Part shown: positions 27,886 through 36,351 of the stretch, one piece after another | Position numbering within the stretch: position 1 is the stretch's first letter | How the letters are laid out: every line of letters starts with the position of its first letter | Assembly (NCBI RefSeq): GCF_017744135.1 | Contig: NZ_JAGHQU010000003.1 | Span: 248,001-312,000, forward strand | Origin: Endozoicomonas sp. G2_2 | Lineage (GTDB): Bacteria > Pseudomonadota > Gammaproteobacteria > Nevskiales > Salinisphaeraceae | Length of the DNA stretch: 64,000 bases | Direction: 5' to 3' | Made by a program: the position numbers and the translations under genes | Notes under the pieces: model-generated | The model's database searches: none | What the model was told of the DNA's origin: nothing | Seen by the model: only the letters and a program-made list of their open reading frames with translations

Positions 27886-29256
27886 GTGTTTTTTTCCCGA
27901 TCAATGACGTTGAAGACACCGCGTACGCCAGAAGCCTGGCGGCGGCTGCGCGTACGTCTGGCGGCTTCACTCGCCCAGAGTACGATCTACTCACGCGCCA
28001 ATATGCGGATGTTTGCCATCGTGGCGATTATCGGCCATCCGCTGTATTACCTGTGCTGGACGGAATTTCAGCCCCAAGGCTTCGAAAGCGCCTGGCTGCG
28101 GGCTTTCAGCGTGCTCATCGCCATACCCATGCTGTTCGAGCATCGATTGACCCGCCACGATTTCTGGCGCCGAAAAGTGACGCTTTACTGGTTTTTCATC
28201 GTCATATATCAGCTGCCATTCTTTTTTATATTCATGTCGCTGATGAACGAGTTTGCGACCGTATGGGCGCTGTCGACCATGGCTGCCTGTCTGCTGATGG
28301 TGCTGATCGTGTTCGACTGGCTCATGATTCTGGTCATGGCGGCCCTGGGCGCAGGCGCTGCCTGCGCCGTTTACGAACTGGTCGGCGGGGATCTGTCCGC
28401 GCAGTCCAGCGAAGTGTTGCCGCTGGTGCCGACCTATATCTTCGCGATCCTCGCGGGCAGCGCGTTCAACTACAAGACCGAGCTGGTGGCACGCGAGAAG
28501 CTGTCGGCCATCACCTCGGCCGTTGGGACGATGGCGCACGAACTGCGCACCCCGTTACTGGGCATACGCAGCGGCGCGCGCGGTTTGCAGAATTATTTGC
28601 CGTCGATCTTCGAAGGTTTCGAGATGGCGCGCGATGCCGGGCTCCCGGTCAAGCGCATTCGCACCGCCCACTACCGGCAGATGCACGCGGTTCTGGATCG
28701 CATCAATGCGGAAACCGAATACACCAATGTCATTCTCGACATGCTGCTGGTGAATTCGAGCCGTACGACCATCGACGAGACCTCGTTCGAGGTCACGCGC
28801 GTCGGCGCCTGCGTGGCAGCCGCGCTGGAGCGCTATCCGTTCCATTCGGCGCGGGAACGTGAACGCGTGCACTGGGAGCAGGGCGCCGATTTCGCCTTTT
28901 TCGGCTCGCAGCTGTTGATGGTTCATCTGCTGTTCAATCTGCTCAAGAACGCGCTCTATTTTCTGGCCCAGGCCGGGGATGACGACGGTGTCATCCGTAT
29001 CTGGACCGAGCGCAGCGGCGCGGGTGCGCATCGTCTGCATTTTCGAGACACCGGCCCGGGCATTCACCCTGATGTGCTGCCGCGAATATTCGAACGGTTC
29101 TACTCGGCGATGCCGCGCGGACAGGGTACGGGCATCGGCCTGGCCTTTTCGCGTCTTGTCATGGAAAGCTTTGGGGGCGATATACATTGTCATTCGGCGC
29201 AGGGCCGCTACACCGAGTTCGTGATGACTTTCCCGGCGGTGGAACGCGATGACTGA
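27886..29256 (+). CDS. lqsS: LqsS/CqsS-like membrane sensor histidine kinase
   Basis: A 456-residue sensor predicted to detect an alpha-hydroxyketone autoinducer. About six membrane segments span residues ~40-195, followed by a dimerisation/phosphoacceptor region with TMAHELRTPLLGIRSG (His218) and an ATPase with HLLFNLLKNAL (N box), DTGPGI and GTGIGLAFSR. Like LqsS and unlike Vibrio CqsS, it has no C-terminal receiver. It starts with GTG 27886 after GAGGGGA; ATG 27904 is an alternative. Its stop overlaps the response-regulator start by 8 bp. The function is inferred from the CqsA-like synthase next door. Confidence 0.85.
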   Translation: MFFSRSMTLKTPRTPEAWRRLRVRLAASLAQSTIYSRANMRMFAIVAIIGHPLYYLCWTEFQPQGFESAWLRAFSVLIAIPMLFEHRLTRHDFWRRKVTLYWFFIVIYQLPFFFIFMSLMNEFATVWALSTMAACLLMVLIVFDWLMILVMAALGAGAACAVYELVGGDLSAQSSEVLPLVPTYIFAILAGSAFNYKTELVAREKLSAITSAVGTMAHELRTPLLGIRSGARGLQNYLPSIFEGFEMARDAGLPVKRIRTAHYRQMHAVLDRINAETEYTNVILDMLLVNSSRTTIDETSFEVTRVGACVAAALERYPFHSARERERVHWEQGADFAFFGSQLLMVHLLFNLLKNALYFLAQAGDDDGVIRIWTERSGAGAHRLHFRDTGPGIHPDVLPRIFERFYSAMPRGQGTGIGLAFSRLVMESFGGDIHCHSAQGRYTEFVMTFPAVERDD

Positions 29257-30295
29257 TACCCGTCTTGCGCCCTATTTTCATCCGACGCAGATCGTGCTCG
29301 TCGACGACGACATCGACTTCCTGGGTAACCTGAGCCTGCAGCTCGAGGCCGATCTGCCGTACCTGCTTTTCGACTCGACCCACAAGGCGCTCGGTTATAT
29401 CAACGACCGTGACAGCGAAGCACCGTCACGACAGCGCTTCTTCAATTTCGATAGCCGGGGTACGGGCGGTAATGTGATAGGTGCGGCCGGTCATCGCGAA
29501 GTCAGCCTCGATACGGCGGCACTCGCACGGGAAATGCACTTCACCAACCGGTTCTCGCAAATCTCGATCGCCATGGTCGACTATGCGATGCCGCAGATGA
29601 ATGGCCTGGAGTTCTGCCGCAAGATCCGCAATCCGCATATCAAGAAGATTCTTTTTACCGGGGTCGCGACTGAGACCGAGGCCGTGGATGCCTTCAACAA
29701 TGGCGTGATCGATCGTTTCATCCGCAAGAACGAACACAGCGTCTACGAACTGCTCAATCGTACGATTCGCGAGTTGCAGCATGCCCATATTCTCGACACC
29801 TTCACCGCGGCCAGCGATGTCTTCGATGTCGAGGTGCCGGCGCTGCTTTGCGACGGCGCGGTCGAGAACCTGCTCAAGAATCTGAGGCCGCGTTACGAGT
29901 TCGTCGAGTATTACCTGGCCGATGATCCGTCGGGCTTTTTGCTGGTGGATGGTGACGGCGGACTCTATCGTCTGGTGATCGTCGATACCGCGGAACAATC
30001 GGCGCTCGCTGAGCGTGCAGCAGCCAATGGTGCGCCTGCCGACTGCCTCAAGCTGTTGAACACAGGCGACAATCTGCTTGACCCTACGCTGCTGATTGCG
30101 GCGCATAGCGTCACAAGTGACCCCTGGCGTCAGTGGAAGTCGCATATCCGGCCTGCGACTCGGTTGGAGGGTAAGCGCAGTTACCGCTGGGCGGTGTTCG
30201 ATTCGGGTCAACCGGACAGCGGCGTCGTGCCGCCGAACGCGACCTTCAATCGCTATCTCGAATGGCTGGATACGGTCGGCTATTCGCTGATGTAA
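29249..30295 (+). CDS. lqsR: LqsR-like response regulator
   Basis: A 348-residue atypical response regulator. Receiver residues are visible: the acidic cluster VDDDID (residues ~18-23), the phosphoacceptor Asp111 in MVDYAMPQMNG, Thr in LFTGVATETEA and Lys in FIRKNE. An insertion of about 50 residues sits between the first acidic cluster and Asp111. The C-terminal ~170 residues lack a DNA-binding helix-turn-helix or other known output. Length and architecture match Legionella LqsR. It is translationally coupled to the kinase by an 8-bp overlap. A role in relaying the kinase signal is inferred. Confidence 0.82.
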   Translation: MTDTRLAPYFHPTQIVLVDDDIDFLGNLSLQLEADLPYLLFDSTHKALGYINDRDSEAPSRQRFFNFDSRGTGGNVIGAAGHREVSLDTAALAREMHFTNRFSQISIAMVDYAMPQMNGLEFCRKIRNPHIKKILFTGVATETEAVDAFNNGVIDRFIRKNEHSVYELLNRTIRELQHAHILDTFTAASDVFDVEVPALLCDGAVENLLKNLRPRYEFVEYYLADDPSGFLLVDGDGGLYRLVIVDTAEQSALAERAAANGAPADCLKLLNTGDNLLDPTLLIAAHSVTSDPWRQWKSHIRPATRLEGKRSYRWAVFDSGQPDSGVVPPNATFNRYLEWLDTVGYSLM

Positions 30296-30628
30296 GCGCG
30301 TCCCGGGGTCCGCCCGATTGTGGGTGCGACACTGCCCGGGTTCTGATGGCCCTTGCGCCATAGGCGTTTTCCCGCCCGGTTGAACTCGGCGATTGATCGG
30401 ACCCGCTGCGAGCTGGGCAGCTGTGCTGGGCACGGCTGGCCAACGTGTGGCAACTCACTGGCTTATTGGGAAAAAAATACTTTTCGAAGTAATTGCCTAG
30501 CCCACTTGTACGAAACGAAATTTTGTTATACGTAGGATATGTGAAATGTATTTTGAGTGACAAAAATTGTCAATTCGAAATATCACAATTCTTCTTACAT
30601 TATTTCACGCCAACGACATGGGTTTGTC
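30296..30628 (+). promoter_or_regulatory. AT-rich upstream region of the autoinducer synthase gene
   Basis: 333 bp with no gene. From about 30465 to 30625 the sequence is strikingly AT-rich compared with the rest of the window, consistent with a regulated promoter or a nucleoid-protein-silenced region. It also contains a distant inverted pair GTGAAAT (30541-30547) / ATTTCAC (30602-30608). Confidence 0.6.
30558..30572. promoter_or_regulatory. Palindrome TGACAA-N3-TTGTCA, candidate operator
   Basis: Perfect 6-bp inverted repeat around AAA, 56 bp upstream of the synthase ATG. Its size and symmetry suit a dimeric regulator. No consensus is known to me; it is a candidate only. Confidence 0.4.
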
Positions 30629-31897
30629 ATGACTAATTCAAATATATCCAGCTGTTCGCCGCTTCGTCCGACGGCCATGCCGGAGCCGGATTTTCTGCGC
30701 ATGCACGTGGATCATTATTTCCGCGAGCGCGTCGAGAAGACCTGGAAAGGGGGGCATATCATGCACGGCCGTCAGCCCGGCCCGGATGCCGTGCTGATGG
30801 TGACCAACGACTATCTCGATCTCGCTAACCATCCGGAGGTTCTCCAGGCACAGATCGACAGCCTGCGCGGTTCCGACAACACGGTCGTGATGTCGGGCGT
30901 CTATCTGCACGGCGACAGCCCGCAGCTGCACCTGGAGCGCCGCATGGCCCGCTGGATGCGCATGGAGTCCAGTCTGCTGTGCCAGTCGGGCTATGCCGCC
31001 AACGTCGGCCTCATTCAGGCCATCGGCGCGCCGGGCACGCCGGTTTATGTGGACATGTTCGCCCATGCGTCGCTCTGGGAAGGCGTGCGCAGTGCCGGGC
31101 TCGAGTGGAAACCGTTCCGGCACAACGACCCGAGCCATCTCGAAACCATGATCGAGCGCAACGGCCCGGGCATCGTGGTGGTGGACTCGATCTACAGCAC
31201 CACGGGCAGCATTTCGCCGCTGGAGCAGATCGTGGATGTGGCGAATCGCCACGACTGTGTGACGATCGTGGACGAATCCCACTCCCTGGGCACCCACGGG
31301 GACCAAGGCCGCGGCCTGGTCGCAGGTCTCGGTCTGCAGTCGAAGGTGCACTTCGTGACCGCGAGTCTGGCCAAGGCTTTTGCTGGTCGGGCCGGTCTGA
31401 TCGCCTGCAGCGAAAGACTGCGTCAGTTCATCAAGTTCAACTCGTTCCCGGCGATTTTCAGCTCGTCGCTGCTGCCGCACGACATCGCCGGCCTGTCCCG
31501 TACGCTTGATCTGATCAAGGGCGCGGACCATGAACGCGAGCGTCTGCATGCCAACGCGGCTTATCTGCGACGCCATCTCGATGCGTTGGGGTACAACGTC
31601 GACAGTGGCCAGGCCCAGATGATTGCGCTCGAATCCGGCACCGAGGAGCAGACCATCGTGCTGCGGGATGCGCTCGAGTCGCGCGGGGTGTTCGGCTCGG
31701 TGTTCTGTGCGCCCGCCACGGCCACCAAGCGCGCGCTGATCCGGCTCTCGGTGAACTGCAACCACAGCTACGCGCAGCTCAGCCATGTCATCGACGTGTG
31801 CGCGGAGATTCGCGAAGAAGTGGATCTGGCGAATTGGCCGTCGACACGGCGCGCGAAGAAACAGCGTCGCTCGGCTGCCGCACAGGCCGCAGCCTAG
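30629..31897 (+). CDS. cqsA: CqsA/LqsA-like autoinducer synthase
   Basis: A 422-residue PLP-dependent alpha-oxoamine-synthase-type enzyme. CqsA and LqsA make alpha-hydroxyketone signals (CAI-1, LAI-1) from acyl-CoA and an amino acid or SAM. Motifs along the chain: NDYLDLANHPEV, SQ-like CQSGYAANVGL, VDMFAHASLWEG, VVDSIYSTTGSISPL, VDESHSLGTHG, the PLP Lys249 in TASLAKAFAGRAG, and ESRGVFGSVFCAPATATKRALIRLS, all closely CqsA-like rather than generic KBL/ALAS. The ATG at 30629 was chosen over an upstream AT-rich extension. It forms one locus with the kinase and regulator genes, but has its own upstream region. Confidence 0.9.
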   Translation: MTNSNISSCSPLRPTAMPEPDFLRMHVDHYFRERVEKTWKGGHIMHGRQPGPDAVLMVTNDYLDLANHPEVLQAQIDSLRGSDNTVVMSGVYLHGDSPQLHLERRMARWMRMESSLLCQSGYAANVGLIQAIGAPGTPVYVDMFAHASLWEGVRSAGLEWKPFRHNDPSHLETMIERNGPGIVVVDSIYSTTGSISPLEQIVDVANRHDCVTIVDESHSLGTHGDQGRGLVAGLGLQSKVHFVTASLAKAFAGRAGLIACSERLRQFIKFNSFPAIFSSSLLPHDIAGLSRTLDLIKGADHERERLHANAAYLRRHLDALGYNVDSGQAQMIALESGTEEQTIVLRDALESRGVFGSVFCAPATATKRALIRLSVNCNHSYAQLSHVIDVCAEIREEVDLANWPSTRRAKKQRRSAAAQAAA

Positions 31898-31906
31898 GTG
31901 CTGTCA

Positions 31907-31939
31907 CGAGCGCCCGGTCGTGGGGTGATCGGGCGCTCG
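31907..31939 (+). terminator. Hairpin after cqsA
   Basis: 10-bp stem CGAGCGCCCG / CGGGCGCTCG starting 9 bp after the stop. There is no T-run, so it may be a weak terminator or mRNA 3' end. Confidence 0.5.
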
Positions 31940-32015
31940 CACTTCGTACGGGTCGGGAATGTTTGTCGTCTGTGCCTGTCCGAGACTCAGGACTTCTCAG
32001 TATTAGGCAGCAGAC

Positions 32016-32222
32016 ATGGCCAATCTGGAAAAACTCAGCCGTGATACCGATACCAGCGTCGCGATCCTGCGCGCGATCGTCGAGCAGCGCGGCGATAAGA
32101 CCGACACGATCCTCGAAGCGCTGGAAAATCCCGAAGATTTCGACGCCATCGTCACGCGTGCCCGCGAGTATGCGCAGGACTCGGATGCAGCCCTGCGCTG
32201 GCAGGGGCGCGAGATTCTCTAG
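32016..32222 (+). CDS. Small acidic protein of unknown function, downstream of cqsA
   Basis: 68 residues starting MANLEKLSRDTDTSVAIL and ending ALRWQGREIL, rich in Asp and Glu and helix-forming, without Cys, signal peptide or membrane segment. It is preceded by GGCAGCAGAC, a weak ribosome site. It lies 118 bp after cqsA and before a hairpin, so it could be expressed with the quorum-sensing locus or alone. I do not recognise the family. Confidence 0.6.
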   Translation: MANLEKLSRDTDTSVAILRAIVEQRGDKTDTILEALENPEDFDAIVTRAREYAQDSDAALRWQGREIL

Positions 32223-32243
32223 CACCGCGGGCCGACGCAAGCA

Positions 32244-32268
32244 CCCCGCCGGCTCGTCGCCGGCGGGG
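32244..32268. terminator. Hairpin after the small acidic gene
   Basis: Stem CCCCGCCGG / CCGGCGGGG with a 7-base loop, 22 bp past the stop. No T-run. Between convergent genes. Confidence 0.5.
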
Positions 32269-32346
32269 CATGTCGCATTGCAATCGGTCGCGAGATCGCG
32301 CTGATCGGTTTCTAGGCGCCGGCCAGCGCGTCATGCACGGGTGCGA

Positions 32347-33804
32347 TCAGTCCCAGATGCCCGGTTCGACCTCGTCCGGTTTTTTCAGCACCTGGCGGTT
32401 GAAGACTGGCTCGTCGATACCTTCGCCGCGTTGGCGTTCGTAGTCCTTGAGCACACGCAGTGCGATGGGGGCGAGGAATATGATGGCGATCAGGTTGGTA
32501 GTGGCCATCAGCCCCATGGCCAGATCGGCGAAATCCCATACAAAGCCCAGCGTGGCGACCGACCCGATCATCACCATGGCCAGCACTAGGGGACGCAGAA
32601 TCGCGATCGCCTTCTTGTGGTGCCTGCCAGCCAGATACTCCAGATTGATCTCGCTGTAGGCGAAGTTCGCCAAGATGGACGTATAGGCGAAGAACAGGAT
32701 CGCGACCGCGATGAAGCCGACGCCGAAGCCGCCCAGGTGGTCCGCCATCGCGGTCTGGGTCAGCTGGATGCCCTGCATGGACTCGCCGCCACCACTGGCA
32801 AGCATCTGGTCGTAGACACCCGAAAGCAGAATCACCACCGCGGTGCAGCTGCAGATGATCAGCGTATCGATGACCACGCCGAATGCCTGCACCAGCCCCT
32901 GCGCCGCCGGATGGTTCACCTCGGCCGTGGCGGCCGCGTTAGGTGTCGAGCCCATGCCGGCCTCGTTCGAGAACAGGCCGCGCTTGACGCCGTTTTCCAT
33001 GGCGACCTTGATGGTATAGCCGACTGCGCCGCCGACCGCCGGGCCGAAGCCGAAGGCGCTCTGAATGATCAGCCACAGCATGCCGGGCACTTCGCTGTAG
33101 TTCGCGATCATCACGTAAACCGCGACGAGAAAGTAGCCGATGGCCATGAGCGGGACGATCTTTTCCGCCACGCGTGCGATCGAACGCAGACCGCCATAGA
33201 TCACCACCGCCGCGAGCACAACAAGCGCGATGCCGGTCACCCAGGTCGGCACGTCGAAGGCGCCTTCCATGCCCTTGGCGATGGTGTTCGCCTGCGCGCC
33301 GGAGAAAGCGAAGCCGTAGGCGATGATCAGGAACACGGCAAACAGGATGCTCATCCATTTCTGGCCGAGTGCGCGTTCGATGTAGTACGCCGGGCCGCCG
33401 CGATAGACGCCGTCTGCATAGTGGATCTTGTAGACCTGACCGAGGGTGCATTCGACGAATGTCGTCGCCAGGCCCACCAGCGCCGTCATCCACATCCAGA
33501 ACACCGCGCCCGGGCCGCCTACCCACAGGGCGAGCGCCACACCGGCCAGGTTGCCGGTGCCCACGCGCGCCGCCAGCGAGGTGGCGAGCGCCTGAAAGGA
33601 ACTCACGCCCTGATCGCTGCTGCGGCTGTCGAACGTGATCCGCACCATGTGGCCGAGCATGCGGAACTGCATGAACCGGGTCATGATGGTGAACCCGATG
33701 CCCGCACCGAAAAGCAGGTAAAACAGGATGTATGACCAGATGAAGCTGCTGACAGGTGTCATCACGGCATAAATGCCCTGTTGCAGCGTGTCGAGTAATT
33801 CCAT
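32347..33804 (-). CDS. Sodium:alanine/glycine symporter, AGCS family
   Basis: A 485-residue inner-membrane symporter with about 11 membrane segments. AGCS signature regions are AARVGTGNLAGVALALWVGGPGAVFWMW and NEAGMGSTPNAAATAEVNHPAAQGL. Starts at ATG 33804 after AGGGAGA. It probably imports alanine or glycine with Na+, consistent with a marine setting. It stands alone: 289 bp of gene-free DNA (33805-34093) separate it from the TRAP-like operon. Confidence 0.94.
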   Translation of the reverse strand: MELLDTLQQGIYAVMTPVSSFIWSYILFYLLFGAGIGFTIMTRFMQFRMLGHMVRITFDSRSSDQGVSSFQALATSLAARVGTGNLAGVALALWVGGPGAVFWMWMTALVGLATTFVECTLGQVYKIHYADGVYRGGPAYYIERALGQKWMSILFAVFLIIAYGFAFSGAQANTIAKGMEGAFDVPTWVTGIALVVLAAVVIYGGLRSIARVAEKIVPLMAIGYFLVAVYVMIANYSEVPGMLWLIIQSAFGFGPAVGGAVGYTIKVAMENGVKRGLFSNEAGMGSTPNAAATAEVNHPAAQGLVQAFGVVIDTLIICSCTAVVILLSGVYDQMLASGGGESMQGIQLTQTAMADHLGGFGVGFIAVAILFFAYTSILANFAYSEINLEYLAGRHHKKAIAILRPLVLAMVMIGSVATLGFVWDFADLAMGLMATTNLIAIIFLAPIALRVLKDYERQRGEGIDEPVFNRQVLKKPDEVEPGIWD

Positions 33805-34093
33805 CGCTTCGGTCTCCCTGCGTTAATTCGTCATCGGCTCACGGCCGGGTGCACAGCGCCGTGCCTGGGCAAGCGCAATAGATCGGGCGATCTGCGTTTG
33901 TATTGGCGGTATCGCCGGGGCGCTGTCCAGGCCGGCATTGCGGGTGGGTGCGTCGATTGCACGACTCATGCCATGTGCCGCGCGCGCCGATGCCGTACAG
34001 CGCGTGCTGCCGGCGAACAGGCCGCGATCTTTATTTGCCCCCATGACCCCGCGAGCCTACGCCGCGTATGCGCTTAACGCCAGTGCGTTGCGC

Positions 34094-35137
34094 TCAGCCG
34101 TTCACGGCGCCGCCTTCGGTCGGCCGTGAGCATTCGGCGAGGCCAGGGTCATCGGCACAACGAATCTTCTTGAGCAGATGCTGCATGCGGTGGTCGTACC
34201 ACTGTTCTTCCCAGAGCCGCTGCCGGATCTCCAGCAGCATGCCGCGATACTTGCTCTCGCGCTCGCCGCTGATATGGACCCAGTATCGATCGGGAATTTC
34301 GGCATCCGCCTGTCGGATACGCGGCAGAATGCGATCCCAGGCCTTGTTCGCCGCCCATCGTCGCGATTCGGCCGCGAAACCGGCAGGAAAGCGGTCGCGA
34401 TGGATGACCATCTGGGCCGAGAGCATCCCCAGCACGAAGTCGGCGACACCGCCGTCTTCGCCGAGGCCGCGGTATAGCTCGAGGGCGTTGTAGGCGATGG
34501 CCGGCGCATAGGCCATGTCGACGCTGTGGTTGTTGAACAGCGGGCCGAAGCTGGCGATGGTCGCGGGCACGGGCGAGGCGCCGGCCACGTTCGCGACCAC
34601 GCGCGCCTGCTTGTCGTAGCCGATCACGGCGACCTTCTTGCCGGCCGCGGCCTCGAGGCTGTCGAGAAAGCGCCGGTCGCGCGAGAACAGATAGACCTTG
34701 CCGCCGGGCACGACGCCGGCGACTTCGTATCCGCCGTTGCGCATCAGATCCGCGGCCTTGTCGCTGGCCATGACACGAATCGCGGTATGCATCTGGTCGT
34801 AGGTCTGGAGCGCGCCGACCATGTCCAGGCTGCCGGCGAACGGCACGAACTGCTTGGCGCGAATACCGGTAAGGCCGACGGCATCGCAGCGCCCGGACTT
34901 GAAGTCGTTGGCGGCCACGCCTTCGTCCGTATACGGGCGGAGGTCGAACTTCACGCCGGCCTCGCGTGCCATGACGACGTAATCCTGGAACTGCTCGATG
35001 ACGGCGCCGCTGGCTCCGACCGGGTCGTAAACACAGATCGAACGCTCGACCACGTCGTCGGCAACGGCGCTGTTCATACCGAGCGCGGCGAGGATTACCA
35101 ACGCGAGCGGCCAGCGGCAGCGAAATGGAAAGGGCAT
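34094..35137 (-). CDS. AdeT-like putative solute-binding protein (paralogue 2)
   Basis: A 347-residue exported protein with signal peptide ending about NSAVADD. It resembles Acinetobacter AdeT1/AdeT2, once described as efflux-related but structurally like periplasmic solute receptors. Visible shared blocks with the neighbouring paralogue are ICVYDPVGASG, DLRPYTDEGVAANDFKSGRCD, AGSLDMVG-LQTYDQ, AYAPAIAYNALELYRGLG, YWVHISGERESKYR and MQHLLKKIRC. Two C-terminal Cys may form a disulfide. Last gene of the TRAP-like cluster, placed after the terminator of paralogue 1. Substrate unknown. Confidence 0.8.
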   Translation of the reverse strand: MPFPFRCRWPLALVILAALGMNSAVADDVVERSICVYDPVGASGAVIEQFQDYVVMAREAGVKFDLRPYTDEGVAANDFKSGRCDAVGLTGIRAKQFVPFAGSLDMVGALQTYDQMHTAIRVMASDKAADLMRNGGYEVAGVVPGGKVYLFSRDRRFLDSLEAAAGKKVAVIGYDKQARVVANVAGASPVPATIASFGPLFNNHSVDMAYAPAIAYNALELYRGLGEDGGVADFVLGMLSAQMVIHRDRFPAGFAAESRRWAANKAWDRILPRIRQADAEIPDRYWVHISGERESKYRGMLLEIRQRLWEEQWYDHRMQHLLKKIRCADDPGLAECSRPTEGGAVNG

Positions 35138-35160
35138 GGCGGGCTCCGTGGGTCTCAACG

Positions 35161-35196
35161 AAAAAGCCCGTCGTGCACGCTCATGCACGACGGGCT
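35161..35196 (-). terminator. Rho-independent terminator after AdeT-like paralogue 1
   Basis: On the minus strand, a perfect 13-bp stem AGCCCGTCGTGCA / TGCACGACGGGCT with a 6-base loop, followed by TTTTT. It lies between the two paralogues, so the second is probably expressed at a lower level or from its own promoter. Confidence 0.9.
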
Positions 35197-35220
35197 GAAA
35201 GGTCCAGGGTCAGGCCGCGA

Positions 35221-36267
35221 TCAGTTGACCGGGCCGCCCTCGCTTTCCTGGCTGCATTCCGCCAGCCCGCTGTCGGTCGAGCAGCGAATCTTCTTGAGCA
35301 GGTGCTGCATGCGGTGGTTGTACCAGCCGTTGTCCCAGAGATCCTGACGGGTGTTGCGGAACATCTCGCGATAGTTCGCGTCACGCTCGCCGGAGATATG
35401 CACCCAGTACTTGTCCGGAATGTCGCTGTCGGCGCTTTCCACGCGACGCAGGGTGGAGTCGAACATGTTGTTGAACACCCACTCGCGCGACTTCTGGCCG
35501 AAGCCGTCGGGGAACTTGTCCTGGTGGACGACCAGCTGACCCGAGAGCATGCCGAGCACGAAGTCCGCGATGCCGCCTTGCTCGCCCAGGCCCTTGTAGA
35601 GTTCGAGCGCGTTGTAGGCGAACGACGGCGCATAGGCGAGATCCACGCTGCCGTTATTGAACATCGGCCCGAACGAGGCGATGGACGCACCCACCGGCGA
35701 TGCGCCGGCGACGTTGGCGAGCGTCGAGGCCTGCTTGTCGTAGGACATCACCGCGATCTTCTTGCCGGCGATGGTATCCAGGCTTTCCAGATACCCCTTG
35801 TCGCGGCCGAACAGGAATGCCTTGCCCAGCGGCACCACGCCAACGACTTCATAGCCGTCCGACTGCATCAGATCCGCCGCCTTCGGGCTCGACATCACCT
35901 TGATGGCGGTCTTTTCCTGGTCATAGGTCTGCAGGCCGCCGGCCATGTCGAGGCTGCCGGCGAACTTCACGAAATGGATCGCGCGCACGCCGGTGATGCC
36001 GACCATGTCGCACTTGCCCGCCTTGAAATCGTTGGCGGCCACGGCTTCATCGGTATAGGCACGGGTATTGAACTTGATACCCCATTCGCGCGCCTGCACG
36101 ACGTAATCCTGAAAGGACTGGTAGATAAAGCCGTTCGCGCCGATCGGGTCGTAGATGCATAGCGAGCGGGTTTCTTGCGCCGCAGCCGGCTGCATCGCGC
36201 TGCCGAGCAGGGCAGCGGCGCCAACAGCGACCGCGCCGAGATAGGACGTCATTTTTCTGGGTAGCAT
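35221..36267 (-). CDS. AdeT-like putative solute-binding protein (paralogue 1)
   Basis: A 348-residue exported protein, clearly paralogous to the gene at 34094-35137. The signal peptide ends around QPAAAQE. Blocks: LCIYDPIGANGFIYQSFQDYV, TRAYTDEAVAANDFKAGKCD, FAGSLDMAGGLQTYDQ, LAYAPSFAYNALELYKGLGEQ, KYWVHISGERDANYREM and MQHLLKKIRC. The ATG at 36267 follows GGAGGAAG. It lies 84 bp after the fused TRAP permease, which suggests it is the receptor for that permease. Substrate unknown. Confidence 0.84.
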   Translation of the reverse strand: MLPRKMTSYLGAVAVGAAALLGSAMQPAAAQETRSLCIYDPIGANGFIYQSFQDYVVQAREWGIKFNTRAYTDEAVAANDFKAGKCDMVGITGVRAIHFVKFAGSLDMAGGLQTYDQEKTAIKVMSSPKAADLMQSDGYEVVGVVPLGKAFLFGRDKGYLESLDTIAGKKIAVMSYDKQASTLANVAGASPVGASIASFGPMFNNGSVDLAYAPSFAYNALELYKGLGEQGGIADFVLGMLSGQLVVHQDKFPDGFGQKSREWVFNNMFDSTLRRVESADSDIPDKYWVHISGERDANYREMFRNTRQDLWDNGWYNHRMQHLLKKIRCSTDSGLAECSQESEGGPVN

Positions 36268-36351
36268 GGGGTTTCTTCCTCCGGAGTGATCTTCAGAACA
36301 TGCTGAAGGTTTGCTTTTCGGGTTACGCGCGATCCTGATCGAGCGGACGCA

